DNA of 64,000 nt from Phyllobacterium sp. 21LDTY02-6 (GCF_023554255.2 NZ_JAMJWD020000005.1:348110-412109); one strand, 5' to 3'; shown: positions 45,548-54,605, counted from the first letter of the stretch. Translations and numbers: made by a program. The notes: generated by a model from the letters alone, not told the origin.

Positions 45548-46258
45548 ATGTCCGACCAGCAGAATGAAGCCAAGAAAGTAGCGGGCCGCAGGGTCATTGA
45601 AGAGTTCGTCCACGACGGCATGAAGCTGGGGCTGGGATCCGGCACGACTTCCCACTTCTTCGTTCGTGAACTCGGCAAGCATGTTGCCAATGGCATGAAG
45701 CTGACCTGTACGACCACGTCCCGGTCGACCATTGATGTTGCACGCGAAGTTGGCATTGCCATTACTGACCCAAACGACATTGGCGAACTGGACCTGACGA
45801 TCGACGGACCTGACGAAATTGACCGTCAGTTCAACATGATCAAGGGCGGCGGCGCTTGTCTTCTATGGGAAAAGATCATTGCGCACGCGTCCAAACGGAT
45901 GATCACGATCTGCGATGAAACGAAGATCGTTGATAGCCTCGGGGCGTTTCCATTGCCGGTTGAAGTGGTGCAGTTTGCATGGAAGCAGAGCGAAAGGATG
46001 ATTGCGCGCGTGCTAGCCGAGCATGGCATCCAGGCAAGCATCGATCGACGCATGCGTGATGGTCAACCTGTGGTGACCGACAGCGGCAATTTTATTCTGG
46101 ATTGCAAATGTGGAGTGATTTCAAATCCCAGGTCTCTCGAGATCGCGCTCAACCAGATCCCCGGTGTGGTTGAGAATGGTCTTTTCACCCGCGAATCCGC
46201 AGGAATGGTCGTCGGCTGCTTGGACGGATCGTCCTATGTAAAAATGCGAGAAATGTAG
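45548..46258 (+). CDS. rpiA: Ribose-5-phosphate isomerase A
   Basis: A 236-residue isomerase converting ribulose 5-phosphate to ribose 5-phosphate. Family motifs are LGLGSGTTSHFFVRELG, CTTTSRSTID, ITIDGPDEIDRQFNMIKGGG (Asp and Lys active residues), LLWEKI and VTDSGNFILDCKCG. AAGGAATAG precedes the ATG. A second catabolic RpiA next to its own RpiR regulator is typical for pentose and pentitol islands, and a housekeeping copy would be expected elsewhere. The stop codon overlaps the copy of the regulator box at 46251. Confidence 0.94.
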   Translation: MSDQQNEAKKVAGRRVIEEFVHDGMKLGLGSGTTSHFFVRELGKHVANGMKLTCTTTSRSTIDVAREVGIAITDPNDIGELDLTIDGPDEIDRQFNMIKGGGACLLWEKIIAHASKRMITICDETKIVDSLGAFPLPVEVVQFAWKQSERMIARVLAEHGIQASIDRRMRDGQPVVTDSGNFILDCKCGVISNPRSLEIALNQIPGVVENGLFTRESAGMVVGCLDGSSYVKMREM

Positions 46259-46265
46259 TAAAACT
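46251..46265. promoter_or_regulatory. Candidate RpiR box, copy 2
   Basis: AAATGTAGTAAAACT overlaps the rpiA stop codon and lies 187 bp before the binding-protein start. It matches the box at 46410 at 14 of 15 positions. Confidence 0.5.
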
Positions 46266-46393
46266 TCAGGTCGACCTTAGCGCATTTCCCGACACCACCG
46301 GTACCCACCTAGCCAAACCGCTGGACATCTAGGCATTTTCAGTCGAAAGGCGTCGTTTTTAAGCGGAGGAGTTAGCGTGTGAGCGGAAGTGAC

Positions 46394-46424
46394 TTGACAC
46401 TGACGGGCAAAATGTAGTGAAACT
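46394..46424 (+). promoter_or_regulatory. Candidate promoter and RpiR box, copy 3
   Basis: A consensus -35 hexamer TTGACA at 46394-46399 is followed by the box AAATGTAGTGAAACT at 46410-46424 where the -10 region would be. This fits repression of the ABC importer operon by the RpiR regulator. The -10 hexamer itself is weak and not assigned. Confidence 0.5.
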
Positions 46425-46451
46425 ATATCAAGAAAACAGGGAGGTTGAAAC

Positions 46452-47534
46452 GTGGGAAATGATTTCAGAGTGAACCGTCGCCAGGTCCTGGCGACAGGGC
46501 TTGCATTGGGTGTGAGTGCGACAGCGGGGCGCATGGCGTATGCGCAAGACCGGGTGTTCCTGCCGTTCAGCAATAAAAGCCTCGACTACTATTTTTTCGT
46601 CATCGAGGAAGAAGCCGTCAAGCGCGCCGTTGAGGGCCGGAAATGGGCTTTCCAGGCGACCAATGCGAACTTCGACAATACCAAGCAACTGGAGCAGTGG
46701 CAGAGCCTGATGCTCTCACAGCCCGCCGCCATGGTTGCTGATCCGATCGATAGTCAGGCGATCGTCAGTGCCATCCGCCGCTACAATCAGAAGAAAATCC
46801 CGGTAGCCATCATAGATACGCCGGCCGATGGCGGCGACGTTGCCATCACTGTCAGCTTTGACAATCATCTCGGGGGTGTCATGGCGGCACGCGAGATCAT
46901 AGATCGTCTGACGAAGAAACATGGCGCCGCGCGTGGCAAGGTGCTGAATTGCTTTGGCTCCCTGGCGAGCGTCGCGTGGCGTCAGCGCAAGGAAGGCATG
47001 GACGAAGAATTCGCCAAGTATCCTGATATTACCTATATCACCCGTCCGACCGAAGGTCAGCTCGACCTGATGTTATCCGTTACCTTGGCCACACTGTCCG
47101 AGCATCCGGATCTCGATGCCGTTCACGCGCCAAGCGACTCTCCCGCTCGCGGTATCGCCACGGCCCTTCAGCAGAAGGGGCGCTGGAAGAAGGTCGGAGA
47201 AGAAGGCCACGTAATCTTCGTGACGATCGACGGTGAGCCCGTTGCGGTGAAGCTGCTGCAGGAAGGCTACATGGATGCCTGCGTTTCGCAGGATCCGATC
47301 GCCTATGGCGAGATCGCTGTCGAGATGCTCGAGAAGCATTCCATGAAGGGCGAGGCGGTTCCGACCGGCACCTATGAAAACAAGAAGTATTTCTGGGAGA
47401 AGGGCGAAATCGTCGCGGGCACTACCGGCCCGACGCTGATCATTCCGCCATTCATCATCAATGGCGAAAACGCCTCTGACAAGCGCCACTGGGGCTATGT
47501 CGCTGAAAAGGAATGGGGCGTTCCTTACACGTGA
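46452..47534 (+). CDS. Sugar ABC solute-binding protein, Tat-type signal
   Basis: A 360-residue periplasmic binding protein of the ribose/pentose (Peripla_BP_4) family. The GTG start at 46452 follows GGGAGG. The N-terminus FRVNRRQVLATGLALGVSAT looks like a twin-arginine export signal with cleavage after AYA, less common for this family than a Sec signal. The mature part has YYFFVIEEEAVKRAVE, PAAMVADPIDSQAIVSAIRR and IPVAIIDTPADGGD. It heads the importer operon (binding protein, ATPase, permease) in the pentose island. A pentitol or pentose ligand is inferred from the neighbouring kinase and isomerase. Confidence 0.92.
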   Translation: MGNDFRVNRRQVLATGLALGVSATAGRMAYAQDRVFLPFSNKSLDYYFFVIEEEAVKRAVEGRKWAFQATNANFDNTKQLEQWQSLMLSQPAAMVADPIDSQAIVSAIRRYNQKKIPVAIIDTPADGGDVAITVSFDNHLGGVMAAREIIDRLTKKHGAARGKVLNCFGSLASVAWRQRKEGMDEEFAKYPDITYITRPTEGQLDLMLSVTLATLSEHPDLDAVHAPSDSPARGIATALQQKGRWKKVGEEGHVIFVTIDGEPVAVKLLQEGYMDACVSQDPIAYGEIAVEMLEKHSMKGEAVPTGTYENKKYFWEKGEIVAGTTGPTLIIPPFIINGENASDKRHWGYVAEKEWGVPYT

Positions 47535-47615
47535 TATTCGGCGGTTGCCTGGCCGCTCCGTTTTGGCGGCCGGGTTACCGTATCGAACGGTAGGAGATGT
47601 AGGGAGGAGACCGAA

Positions 47616-49157
47616 TTGAGAGTCGAAACGACCAAACACAGGACAATGGGCGCTGCAGCGAGCACTGCGCCTGACGCCGAGTTCGTCTTGCGTGTCGAAA
47701 ATGTAAGCAAGGTGTACGGCCTCTTCTATGCACTCCGCTCCGTCAGTCTCAATATTCGCCGCAGCAGCATTCATGGCCTGCTCGGCGAAAACGGTGCAGG
47801 GAAAAGCACGCTGGTCGGGATTATCTCCGGCCAGAGAGCTCCCAGCAGCGGCGCCATTTACCTGGATGGCATCAATGTAGCCGACGCCGACGTGCGCGCC
47901 ATGGAGCAGGCTGGTGTGTTCCTCGTCACGCAGGAGCCCATGATCATTGATCACATGTCGGCCGCGGAAAACCTCATGCTCGGTATCTGGCCAGCAAAAG
48001 GCGGCTTCGTACGCTGGAGCAAGCTGAAAGCGGACGCCGCGCGCATGCTCAAAGATTCGGGTATAGACCCTGACATTAACGCCGGTAGGCTCAATGCCGT
48101 TGCGCGCCGCAAGCTCAACATTCTGCGTGCTATGTTCTCAGGCGGCAAGGTCATCATTTTGGACGAACCAACGGCTGCTTTGACCGTTCCGGATCGCCGT
48201 CAGCTTTTCGATTTCATGCGTCAGCTGAAGAATGACGGCGTTACATTCATTTTCATTTCCCACTACAACGACGAAATCCTCGAAATTTGCGATGCCGTAT
48301 CGGTCTTGCGCGACGGTTCTCTTGCCGGTGGCAGCGAGGACATTGGGTCGATGACGTCGGCGCAACTTTCGGAACTTGTGCTTGGACGTGGTCTGGTTTT
48401 GTTCCAGCGAGAGCGGCGGAGCTTCGAAGCCGAACCTGTGGCCGTTAGTTTACACAACGTCGTTGCGGACGATGTCGATCTTGACCGTCTTGATATCAGG
48501 AAGGGAGAAATCGTCGGCTTCACTGGACTTCCCGGTGCTGGTGCGAAGGAGCTTGCCAAGGCCATCTTCGGCCTGAATCGTTCAAGATCCGGAAGCATCA
48601 GCTTCGAGGGGAAGGCCGGGCAGGGGTTGCCGAACCATCCGCAGGCAGCCTTCGACAACGGTATCGCCTATCTCTCGGACGACCGACGCAGGGACGGTGT
48701 CGTGGGACATCTTTCCATCGCTGAGAATATTGCTCTTTCGTCGCTCCAGCGCCGCGCGCTGTTCGGCTTCATACAGCGCGGCGAGGAAGCGAATCTCTGT
48801 GACGGCTATTTTTCCAGCATGGGGATCAAGGCGCCAAACGCTGCTGCCGTTGTGAACACGCTCAGCGGCGGCAATCAGCAGAAGGTTTGCCTGGGCCGTG
48901 TGCTGGCGACGGAGCCGCGGCTTCTGATACTTGACGAACCAACAAGAGGCATCGACGTCGGCGTCAAGCAGGACGTGCTTCGCATTATCGATGCATTGAG
49001 CAAGACCGGCGTCAGCGTCATCATCGTCTCGACCGATACGGACGAGCTGGTGCGCTCCGTCGATCGCGTCTGCGTATTTCGAAACGGCGCCATCTACGAA
49101 ACCCTAACTGGCGATGACATTACAACCGAAAGTTTGCGCCGCCTCGCGCAGGTGTGA
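47616..49157 (+). CDS. Sugar ABC ATPase, two-domain RbsA-like
   Basis: A 513-residue double nucleotide-binding subunit. Domain 1 has Walker A GENGAGKST, the Q-loop VTQEPMIIDH, Walker B VIILDEPTAALT and H-loop FIFISHYND, but the ABC signature position reads LNAVARRKLN instead of the usual LSVGQQQ. Domain 2 has the degenerate Walker A normal for RbsA (GLPGAGAKELAK) and an intact LSGGNQQKVCLGRVL with LLILDEPTRGID. The start is TTG at 47616 after GGGAGGAG; ATG at 47646 is the alternative. It energises the 49183 permease. Confidence 0.92.
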   Translation: MRVETTKHRTMGAAASTAPDAEFVLRVENVSKVYGLFYALRSVSLNIRRSSIHGLLGENGAGKSTLVGIISGQRAPSSGAIYLDGINVADADVRAMEQAGVFLVTQEPMIIDHMSAAENLMLGIWPAKGGFVRWSKLKADAARMLKDSGIDPDINAGRLNAVARRKLNILRAMFSGGKVIILDEPTAALTVPDRRQLFDFMRQLKNDGVTFIFISHYNDEILEICDAVSVLRDGSLAGGSEDIGSMTSAQLSELVLGRGLVLFQRERRSFEAEPVAVSLHNVVADDVDLDRLDIRKGEIVGFTGLPGAGAKELAKAIFGLNRSRSGSISFEGKAGQGLPNHPQAAFDNGIAYLSDDRRRDGVVGHLSIAENIALSSLQRRALFGFIQRGEEANLCDGYFSSMGIKAPNAAAVVNTLSGGNQQKVCLGRVLATEPRLLILDEPTRGIDVGVKQDVLRIIDALSKTGVSVIIVSTDTDELVRSVDRVCVFRNGAIYETLTGDDITTESLRRLAQV

Positions 49158-49182
49158 TCAAGCAACGGTAGAGGAACAAGAA

Positions 49183-50187
49183 ATGAGCACTGTCACGACC
49201 ACATCCATACCGAAAGAAGCAGCCGCCGAGAAAAATGCGGGGATGCACAAGATGATCGGCTGGATTCTGCATAACGTGGTCTGGATATGGTTGGTAGCAC
49301 TTGTCATCGGCTTCGGCATGTTCAACGAATTTTTCCTGACCGTGCTGAACATGCAGAACATCACCGTGCAGGCGACAGTTCTCGGCATGCTTGGACTCGC
49401 CGTTGCCTTGCCCCTGCTGGTAGCCGAGATCGATCTTTCGATCCCGGCAAATTTGGGCTTTTCGTCTGCGATCGGTGCACTTGCCTACTCGGACCTGGGA
49501 ATGCCCTGGTTCCTGGCAATGCTGGTTGGTGTGGGCGTCGCCACACTAGTCGGTTTCTTTAACGGGCTTTGCATCACCAAACTGCGCATGGTGTCGCTGA
49601 TCCAGACACTGTCGATGATGATCATTCTACAGGGTGCGCTGCTCGCGCTGACGCAAGGCAAGACGTTAACTAACCTTTCCGACGGTTACGTCTGGATTGG
49701 CCAGGCTACGACGTTGGGCGGATGGCCGCTGATGCCGTTGATCCTGGTGATCGCACTTGCAGTTGTTGGCATCATGTTGCGCATGACAATTCTCGGCCGG
49801 TCGATCTATGCAGTGGGCGGCAATCCGCTTGCCTCGAACTCGGCCGGCATACGCGTCAACCGCATCAAGATCATCACCTATACGATCGCCGGTTTCCTGG
49901 CGGGCGTGGCCGGCTTTCTCCTCGCATCCTGGCAAATGGCGATAACGTCCAACCAGGGTTCGAGCTATCTGCTCTACGCAATCGCCGCGCCCATCATCGG
50001 CGGTGTGAGTGTGTTTGGCGGACGCGGCAATGTTGTGGGCATTCTCGGTGGCGTGCTTCTTCTGACCGTGATCCAGGTTGGTCTCGCGATTACCAATGTG
50101 CCATCCTTCTATGTCGGCATGATCGGCGGCTTCATGATCTTCATCGCCGTGGCCATCGACGCCATCCGAGTACGTTACTTCGCCTGA
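49183..50187 (+). CDS. Sugar ABC permease, RbsC-like
   Basis: A 334-residue permease of the ribose/xylose importer family with 8-10 membrane helices. Recognisable segments are TVLNMQNITVQATVLGMLGL, the EIDLS turn (LLVAEIDLSIPANLGF), YAVGGNPLASNSAGIRVNRI near residue 210 and GGVSVFGGRGNVVGILGGVL near 280. GAGGAACAAGAA precedes the ATG at 49183; an upstream in-frame start at 49114 would lie inside the ATPase gene. It completes the importer started at 46452. Confidence 0.93.
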   Translation: MSTVTTTSIPKEAAAEKNAGMHKMIGWILHNVVWIWLVALVIGFGMFNEFFLTVLNMQNITVQATVLGMLGLAVALPLLVAEIDLSIPANLGFSSAIGALAYSDLGMPWFLAMLVGVGVATLVGFFNGLCITKLRMVSLIQTLSMMIILQGALLALTQGKTLTNLSDGYVWIGQATTLGGWPLMPLILVIALAVVGIMLRMTILGRSIYAVGGNPLASNSAGIRVNRIKIITYTIAGFLAGVAGFLLASWQMAITSNQGSSYLLYAIAAPIIGGVSVFGGRGNVVGILGGVLLLTVIQVGLAITNVPSFYVGMIGGFMIFIAVAIDAIRVRYFA

Positions 50188-50240
50188 TACTCTCCCAAGC
50201 CAAATTGCGGAGCCGACCGTTGCGCACCTTCTGAAGGTCA

Positions 50241-51968
50241 ATGGCGGACCGACCAATAGACCGAGCTGAGCACATGAACGATTTTCTTGAGCAACTTCGC
50301 GCTGTCGTCGGCCGCCGGCATGTCTTGACGGGCGATGCTGAGACGCGTCGGTTCCGGCTGGGCTATCGCTACGGAGGCGGCGACGCGCTGGCGGTTATCC
50401 GACCAGGAACGCTGGTGGAAATGTGGCGCGTCCTTCAGGCTTGCCACAAGGCAAAAATGATCATCATCTTCCAGGCTGCCAATACCGGCCTGACGGGCGG
50501 ATCGACCCCAGCCACCGAAGGTTACGATCGGCCCGTCGTCATCATCAGCACGCTGCGGCTTCGTCGGCTCGATCTATTGAAAGATGGTGCCCAAATTGTC
50601 TCGCAACCGGGCGTCACCCTCGATCAGCTTGAAAAGAGATTGCGTCCTATCGGGCGGGAGCCCCACTCGGTCATCGGTTCAAGTTGCATAGGTGCGTCGG
50701 TAGTCGGCGGTATCTGCAACAATTCAGGCGGTTCTCTCATAAGGCGCGGACCGGCGTTCACGCAATTTGCCCTGTTCGCCAGAATTGATGCTGCCGGAGA
50801 ACTCAAACTGGTGAACAATCTGGGTATTGAATTGGGCGCCACGCCAGAAACTATCCTGGCCAGGCTCGACGAGGGGAGGATTTCTGACTCGGATATCGTC
50901 ATGTCGGATCTCCATGCTTCGGATCATGAATATTGCAACCACGTGCGTGACATCTCGGCGAATACACCGGCGCGCTTCAACGCTGACCCGCGGCGGTTGT
51001 ATGAAGCATCGGGTTCTGCCGGCAAAATCGCCGTGTTCGCGGTGCGGCTCGATACGTTTGCAACTGACGAGAAGAGTCAGGTTTTCTACATTGGAAGCAA
51101 CGACCCCTCTGAACTCGAGGCAATCCGGCGGGACATCCTAAGCGGTTTCAACTCGCTTCCTATCGCGGGCGAATATATGCATCGCTCCGCCTATGATGCC
51201 AGCAAGCGCTATGGCAAGGACCTGTTTCTGTTCATCCAGGCTTTCGGTACGGACAAGGTTCCGCTCGCCTTTGCGCTGAAAAGCCGTTTCGACGGGGTCA
51301 GCGAAAAGCTTGGCCTGGGTGGAGCGGTGAGCGACCGGATTCTGCAGTTCATCTCCGATGTGCTCCCAAATCACCTACCCCGACGTCTCAATGAATATCG
51401 CGACCGATACGAACATCACCTTCTGCTGAAAATGGGCAATGACGGCATCGATGAGGCCCGCAGCTACCTTGCATCTCGTTTTCCATCGCAACAGAGCGGC
51501 TATTTTGAGTGCACCCAAAAAGAGGGGCAGGCGGCTTTCCTGAATCGCTTCGCGGTTGGCGGCTCGATCGTACGCTACCGTGCCGTGCATCCAAGGACAG
51601 TCGAAGACATAGTCGCGCTCGATGTCGCACTTCCACGCAACACCATCGACTGGTTCGAAAACTTGCCACCCGAAATCACGCAGAAGATCGACTTTACCAT
51701 GTATTGCGGGCATTTTTTCTGCCACGTCCTGCATCAGGAGTATCTCGTCAAGAAGGGCGAAGATTGTGACGCGGTCAAGGATACGATCCTGTCGCTGCTC
51801 AAGGCGCGCGGCGCCGAATATCCGGCCGAGCACAATGTGGGCCACCAATATGAAGCGACCGACAGTCTAAAGAGTTTCTATCGCCAGCTTGATCCAACCA
51901 ATTCGTTCAATCCTGGGATCGGCAAGACTTCGCTGCGGCTCGATTGGAAAGATCCCAGCGAACGCTGA
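50241..51968 (+). CDS. dld: Quinone-dependent D-lactate dehydrogenase
   Basis: A 575-residue FAD flavoprotein closely resembling E. coli Dld, which oxidises D-lactate to pyruvate and passes electrons to membrane quinone. The FAD domain shows QAANTGLTGGSTP, DRPVVIISTLRLRRLDLL and EPHSVIGSSCIGASVVGGIC followed by NNSGGSL. The membrane-binding/cap part has ADPRRLYEASGSAGKIAVFA and YEHHLLLKMGNDG, and the C-terminus has PAEHNVGHQYEA and DPTNSFNPGIGKTS. The start is ATG at 50241 (after GAAGG) or 50274. It is last in the sugar island. A link to the island may be D-lactate or a related 2-hydroxy acid formed from the sugar, which is inference. Confidence 0.93.
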   Translation: MADRPIDRAEHMNDFLEQLRAVVGRRHVLTGDAETRRFRLGYRYGGGDALAVIRPGTLVEMWRVLQACHKAKMIIIFQAANTGLTGGSTPATEGYDRPVVIISTLRLRRLDLLKDGAQIVSQPGVTLDQLEKRLRPIGREPHSVIGSSCIGASVVGGICNNSGGSLIRRGPAFTQFALFARIDAAGELKLVNNLGIELGATPETILARLDEGRISDSDIVMSDLHASDHEYCNHVRDISANTPARFNADPRRLYEASGSAGKIAVFAVRLDTFATDEKSQVFYIGSNDPSELEAIRRDILSGFNSLPIAGEYMHRSAYDASKRYGKDLFLFIQAFGTDKVPLAFALKSRFDGVSEKLGLGGAVSDRILQFISDVLPNHLPRRLNEYRDRYEHHLLLKMGNDGIDEARSYLASRFPSQQSGYFECTQKEGQAAFLNRFAVGGSIVRYRAVHPRTVEDIVALDVALPRNTIDWFENLPPEITQKIDFTMYCGHFFCHVLHQEYLVKKGEDCDAVKDTILSLLKARGAEYPAEHNVGHQYEATDSLKSFYRQLDPTNSFNPGIGKTSLRLDWKDPSER

Positions 51969-52117
51969 CCCGGACAACAGAATCTTGCCTTCTGGGTTGA
52001 CACGCCCCTCCTTTGAACAAGGTAGCGGCATGCCCCCCGCCCCGATAAATGGGGAGCTCATAAGGAATGCGTGTGCAGAGGACCGGGAGCAAGTTCATCC
52101 GGCAGTTCCGGAATTTG

Positions 52118-53053
52118 CTAGGTGTATTCGTCATCCGGACGCACAGGGCGCCCTGTGCCGAGCAGGCGTGAGTGTTCTACGAGGTAGTCGATAAAGCACC
52201 TGACGCGCGTCGGCGTGTGCGTGCCACCGACGAACACCGCATGGATTTCTTCGACGTCTCCGGGATTGAAATCCTCGAGAAGCGGCACGAGCTGCCCCGA
52301 TCGGATCGCATCCTCCACCGTCTGGGTTCCGACACGCGTGATACCGACGCCGTCGGCGGCAAGTTGTCCTAGCGTCTCGCCGTTGTTTGCCTCCACGCTG
52401 CCTTTGATGGTCAGTGGATAGTCGCGCCCGTCTTTCCGAAACGGCCACGTCGGAGCAGCACGCTTGAAGTTGAAACCAAGGCAGTCGTGGCCATGCAGGT
52501 CCTCCGGCACTCTCGGTATGCCCCGACGCGCAAGGTATTCTGGAGAAGCGACAATCACTTTGCGAGTTTCGCCGAGCTTTCGCGCCGTCAGTGGCCCGTC
52601 TGCAAGCGGCCCAAAACGGATACCGACGTCCGCCTGCCCGGCAGCGATATCCACGACCGCGTCGGTAAGGTTGACGTCGAGCATGATGTCGGGATAACGC
52701 CGAATGAACTCGCCAAGGAGCGGAACCAGTGACAGCCTCCCAAACTGTATAGATGTTGTCACCCGCAGGCGCCCGCGCGGAGAACTCCGGTCCGAAATCA
52801 TTTGCTCGGTTTCCCTGAGGTCCGCAAGGATTCTACGGGCAGCAGACAGATATGCCATGCCTTCCGGGGTGATCGTCAGCAGACGGGTGGTCCTCAGCAA
52901 CAGGCGAACGCCGAGCCTTGCTTCGATGCGATCGACGATCCTCGCGATTGAAGAGGGCGCAAGACCAATGCGGCGGCCAGCAGCGGAAAAACTTCCCGCA
53001 GCGGCGACAAGCGTAAACACCTCGAGATCATCGATTACTTCCATCCCGGCCAT
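52118..53053 (-). CDS. LysR-family transcriptional regulator
   Basis: A 311-residue LysR regulator of the broad CrgA/PA-type subgroup. The winged helix (residues 4-65) contains FTLVAAAGSFSAAGRRIGLA and IARIVDRIEARLGVRLLLRT. The effector domain includes VNLTDAVVDIAAGQADVGIR and the family's RKVIVASPEYLARRG. It is divergent from the epoxide hydrolase at 53198, its probable target. The region between them holds an imperfect hairpin at 53149-53176. Start ATG at 53053 or 53044. Confidence 0.92.
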   Translation of the reverse strand: MAGMEVIDDLEVFTLVAAAGSFSAAGRRIGLAPSSIARIVDRIEARLGVRLLLRTTRLLTITPEGMAYLSAARRILADLRETEQMISDRSSPRGRLRVTTSIQFGRLSLVPLLGEFIRRYPDIMLDVNLTDAVVDIAAGQADVGIRFGPLADGPLTARKLGETRKVIVASPEYLARRGIPRVPEDLHGHDCLGFNFKRAAPTWPFRKDGRDYPLTIKGSVEANNGETLGQLAADGVGITRVGTQTVEDAIRSGQLVPLLEDFNPGDVEEIHAVFVGGTHTPTRVRCFIDYLVEHSRLLGTGRPVRPDDEYT

Positions 53054-53148
53054 TTGTGCGTCCTGTGCAAAAGTGTTTGATAGAAAAAAGGCTTACACAC
53101 GGCGGAAAAAATGTCCATCTTTGCATCTGACAGGTCAATGGAAATTAC

Positions 53149-53176
53149 TTGCCCGCTGGGCTTTCCCGTCGGGCAA
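53149..53176 (+). promoter_or_regulatory. Hairpin in epoxide hydrolase leader
   Basis: TTGCCCG and CGGGCAA (7-bp perfect arms) enclose an inner GGG-CTTT-CCC stem. It ends 21 bp before the epoxide hydrolase ATG at 53198. It could be a regulator-binding dyad or a leader hairpin affecting translation. Confidence 0.4.
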
Positions 53177-53197
53177 TTGATTGAAGCGGAAAATACG

Positions 53198-54337
53198 ATG
53201 ATCTCGCCCTTTACGATCCACATACCCGATGAACGATTGTCGGCCATCCGCACGAAGGTCGAGGCGTATGACTGGTCCCAGCTTACCGATGCAGGCGGCT
53301 GGTCGGCCGGCGTCGGGGTGAATGACCTCAAGCGCCTGGTGGCTTACTGGCTCGACACATATGAATGGCGCGAGGTCGAACAGCGTCTTAATCAACTTCC
53401 CAATTTCAAAACCAATGTCGAGGGCGAAGGGATACATTTCCTGCACGCCAGGGGCGACGGAACGAGGCCACCCCTCCTTCTCCTGCATGGGTGGCCGGGC
53501 TCCTACCTCGAATTCGAACGGCTTATCGATCCGCTCGTCGCGGACGGTCATGACGTCGTCGTTCCGTCCCTGCCTGGATTCGCATTCTCGCAGCCGATCA
53601 CCGGCGTCATCGGACCGCGACGGGCAGCCGAACTAATGCATGTACTAATGACACGGCTGTTTCCGAGTCGCCGATACGTCGTCCAGGGAGGAGATTGGGG
53701 AGCAGGGATCGCGAGTTGGATGGCCTACAGCCAACCGGACGCACTGCTCGGTTTTCATCTAAACATGGTCAGCGTCATTGCCAAGGACGCTGAACCGACG
53801 ACTCCAGACGAGAAGGACCTGTTCAGGAGGCGCGCTGAAATACTCGACTGGGAGACAGGCTACAATCACGAGCAGGAAACCCGCCCGCAGACGCTGGGGG
53901 CAGCGCTCGCCGACAGCCCGGTCGGCACCGCGGGGTGGATACTGGAAAAGTTTGGCAAGTGGGCCGACCTGGGCACGACGACAAACGGCAGTCCGGATAT
54001 CTGGACCAAGTTCTCGGAAGATGAACTGCTCACAAACATCATGCTCTACCTGGCACCGTCCTCTGTCGTCACGTCGACCTGGATCTATCACGGCAAACGA
54101 CTGGAAGGATCGCAGACCTTTCCAGAGGGTACGCGCATCAAGGTCCCGACGGGCGTAGCGGCGTTTCCCGATCCAGTATTCCTTCCACCGCCGAGGTCGT
54201 TCGCCGAGAAGACCTATAATATCGTTCATTGGAGCGACATGCAGAAGGGTGGCCATTTCGCGTCGCTCGAGCAACCGGAGTTGCTGCTTGGGGACCTGCG
54301 CGCCTTCATCGCCAAGATTGAGGGCGGCAGGCGTTGA
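53198..54337 (+). CDS. Epoxide hydrolase
   Basis: A 379-residue alpha/beta-fold epoxide hydrolase with the conserved N-terminal EHN domain (ISPFTIHIPDERLSAIRTKV and GWSAGVGVNDLKRLVAYWLD). The oxyanion motif is LLHGWPGSYLEFERLI (HGWPGS at residues 97-102) and the nucleophile is Asp166 in VVQGGDWGAGIASW. The catalytic His is in QKGGHFASLEQPELL near the C-terminus. ATG at 53198 matches the family start; an in-frame start at 53111 only adds leader sequence. It opens an epoxide to a vicinal diol in the cytoplasm. The divergent LysR gene is its likely regulator. Confidence 0.93.
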   Translation: MISPFTIHIPDERLSAIRTKVEAYDWSQLTDAGGWSAGVGVNDLKRLVAYWLDTYEWREVEQRLNQLPNFKTNVEGEGIHFLHARGDGTRPPLLLLHGWPGSYLEFERLIDPLVADGHDVVVPSLPGFAFSQPITGVIGPRRAAELMHVLMTRLFPSRRYVVQGGDWGAGIASWMAYSQPDALLGFHLNMVSVIAKDAEPTTPDEKDLFRRRAEILDWETGYNHEQETRPQTLGAALADSPVGTAGWILEKFGKWADLGTTTNGSPDIWTKFSEDELLTNIMLYLAPSSVVTSTWIYHGKRLEGSQTFPEGTRIKVPTGVAAFPDPVFLPPPRSFAEKTYNIVHWSDMQKGGHFASLEQPELLLGDLRAFIAKIEGGRR

Positions 54338-54348
54338 GGGCGACAGAA

Positions 54349-54587
54349 ATGACTTCGACACGGACCGCGAATACCGAGACCTTGTCCGTCGCCTACCTCG
54401 AATATGGCGTGGCTGACGGATGGCCGGTGGTCCTTTTGCATGCGCGTTTGATGACGTCGCACCGATATTGGCGCAGGCCGGGGCGGCGCGGGTACACCGC
54501 GTCGCTGACGCGGCTCACAACGTGCCGCAGGAGCGGCCCGAGGATTTCGCGAGCGTTGTCATCAGGGTCCGAGAGCAGATCACTTGA
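54349..54587 (+). pseudogene. Alpha/beta hydrolase remnant, internally deleted
   Basis: The first about 28 codons (MTSTRTANTETLSVAYLEYG, then DGWPVVLLHA) end at the HG oxyanion region. After a frame change the reading resumes as FDDVAPILAQAGAARVHRVA and AAHNVPQERPEDFASVVIRV, ending at TGA 54587. FDDVAPILAQAG normally follows the HGFPYD motif directly, and AAHNVPQERPEDF is the C-terminal catalytic His region. So a few codons are lost at the first junction and about 190 residues, including the nucleophile elbow, at the second. The product cannot be an active hydrolase. It sits right after the epoxide hydrolase. Confidence 0.8.
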
Positions 54588-54605
54588 AGCAAGGGAAAAA
54601 CCAAG

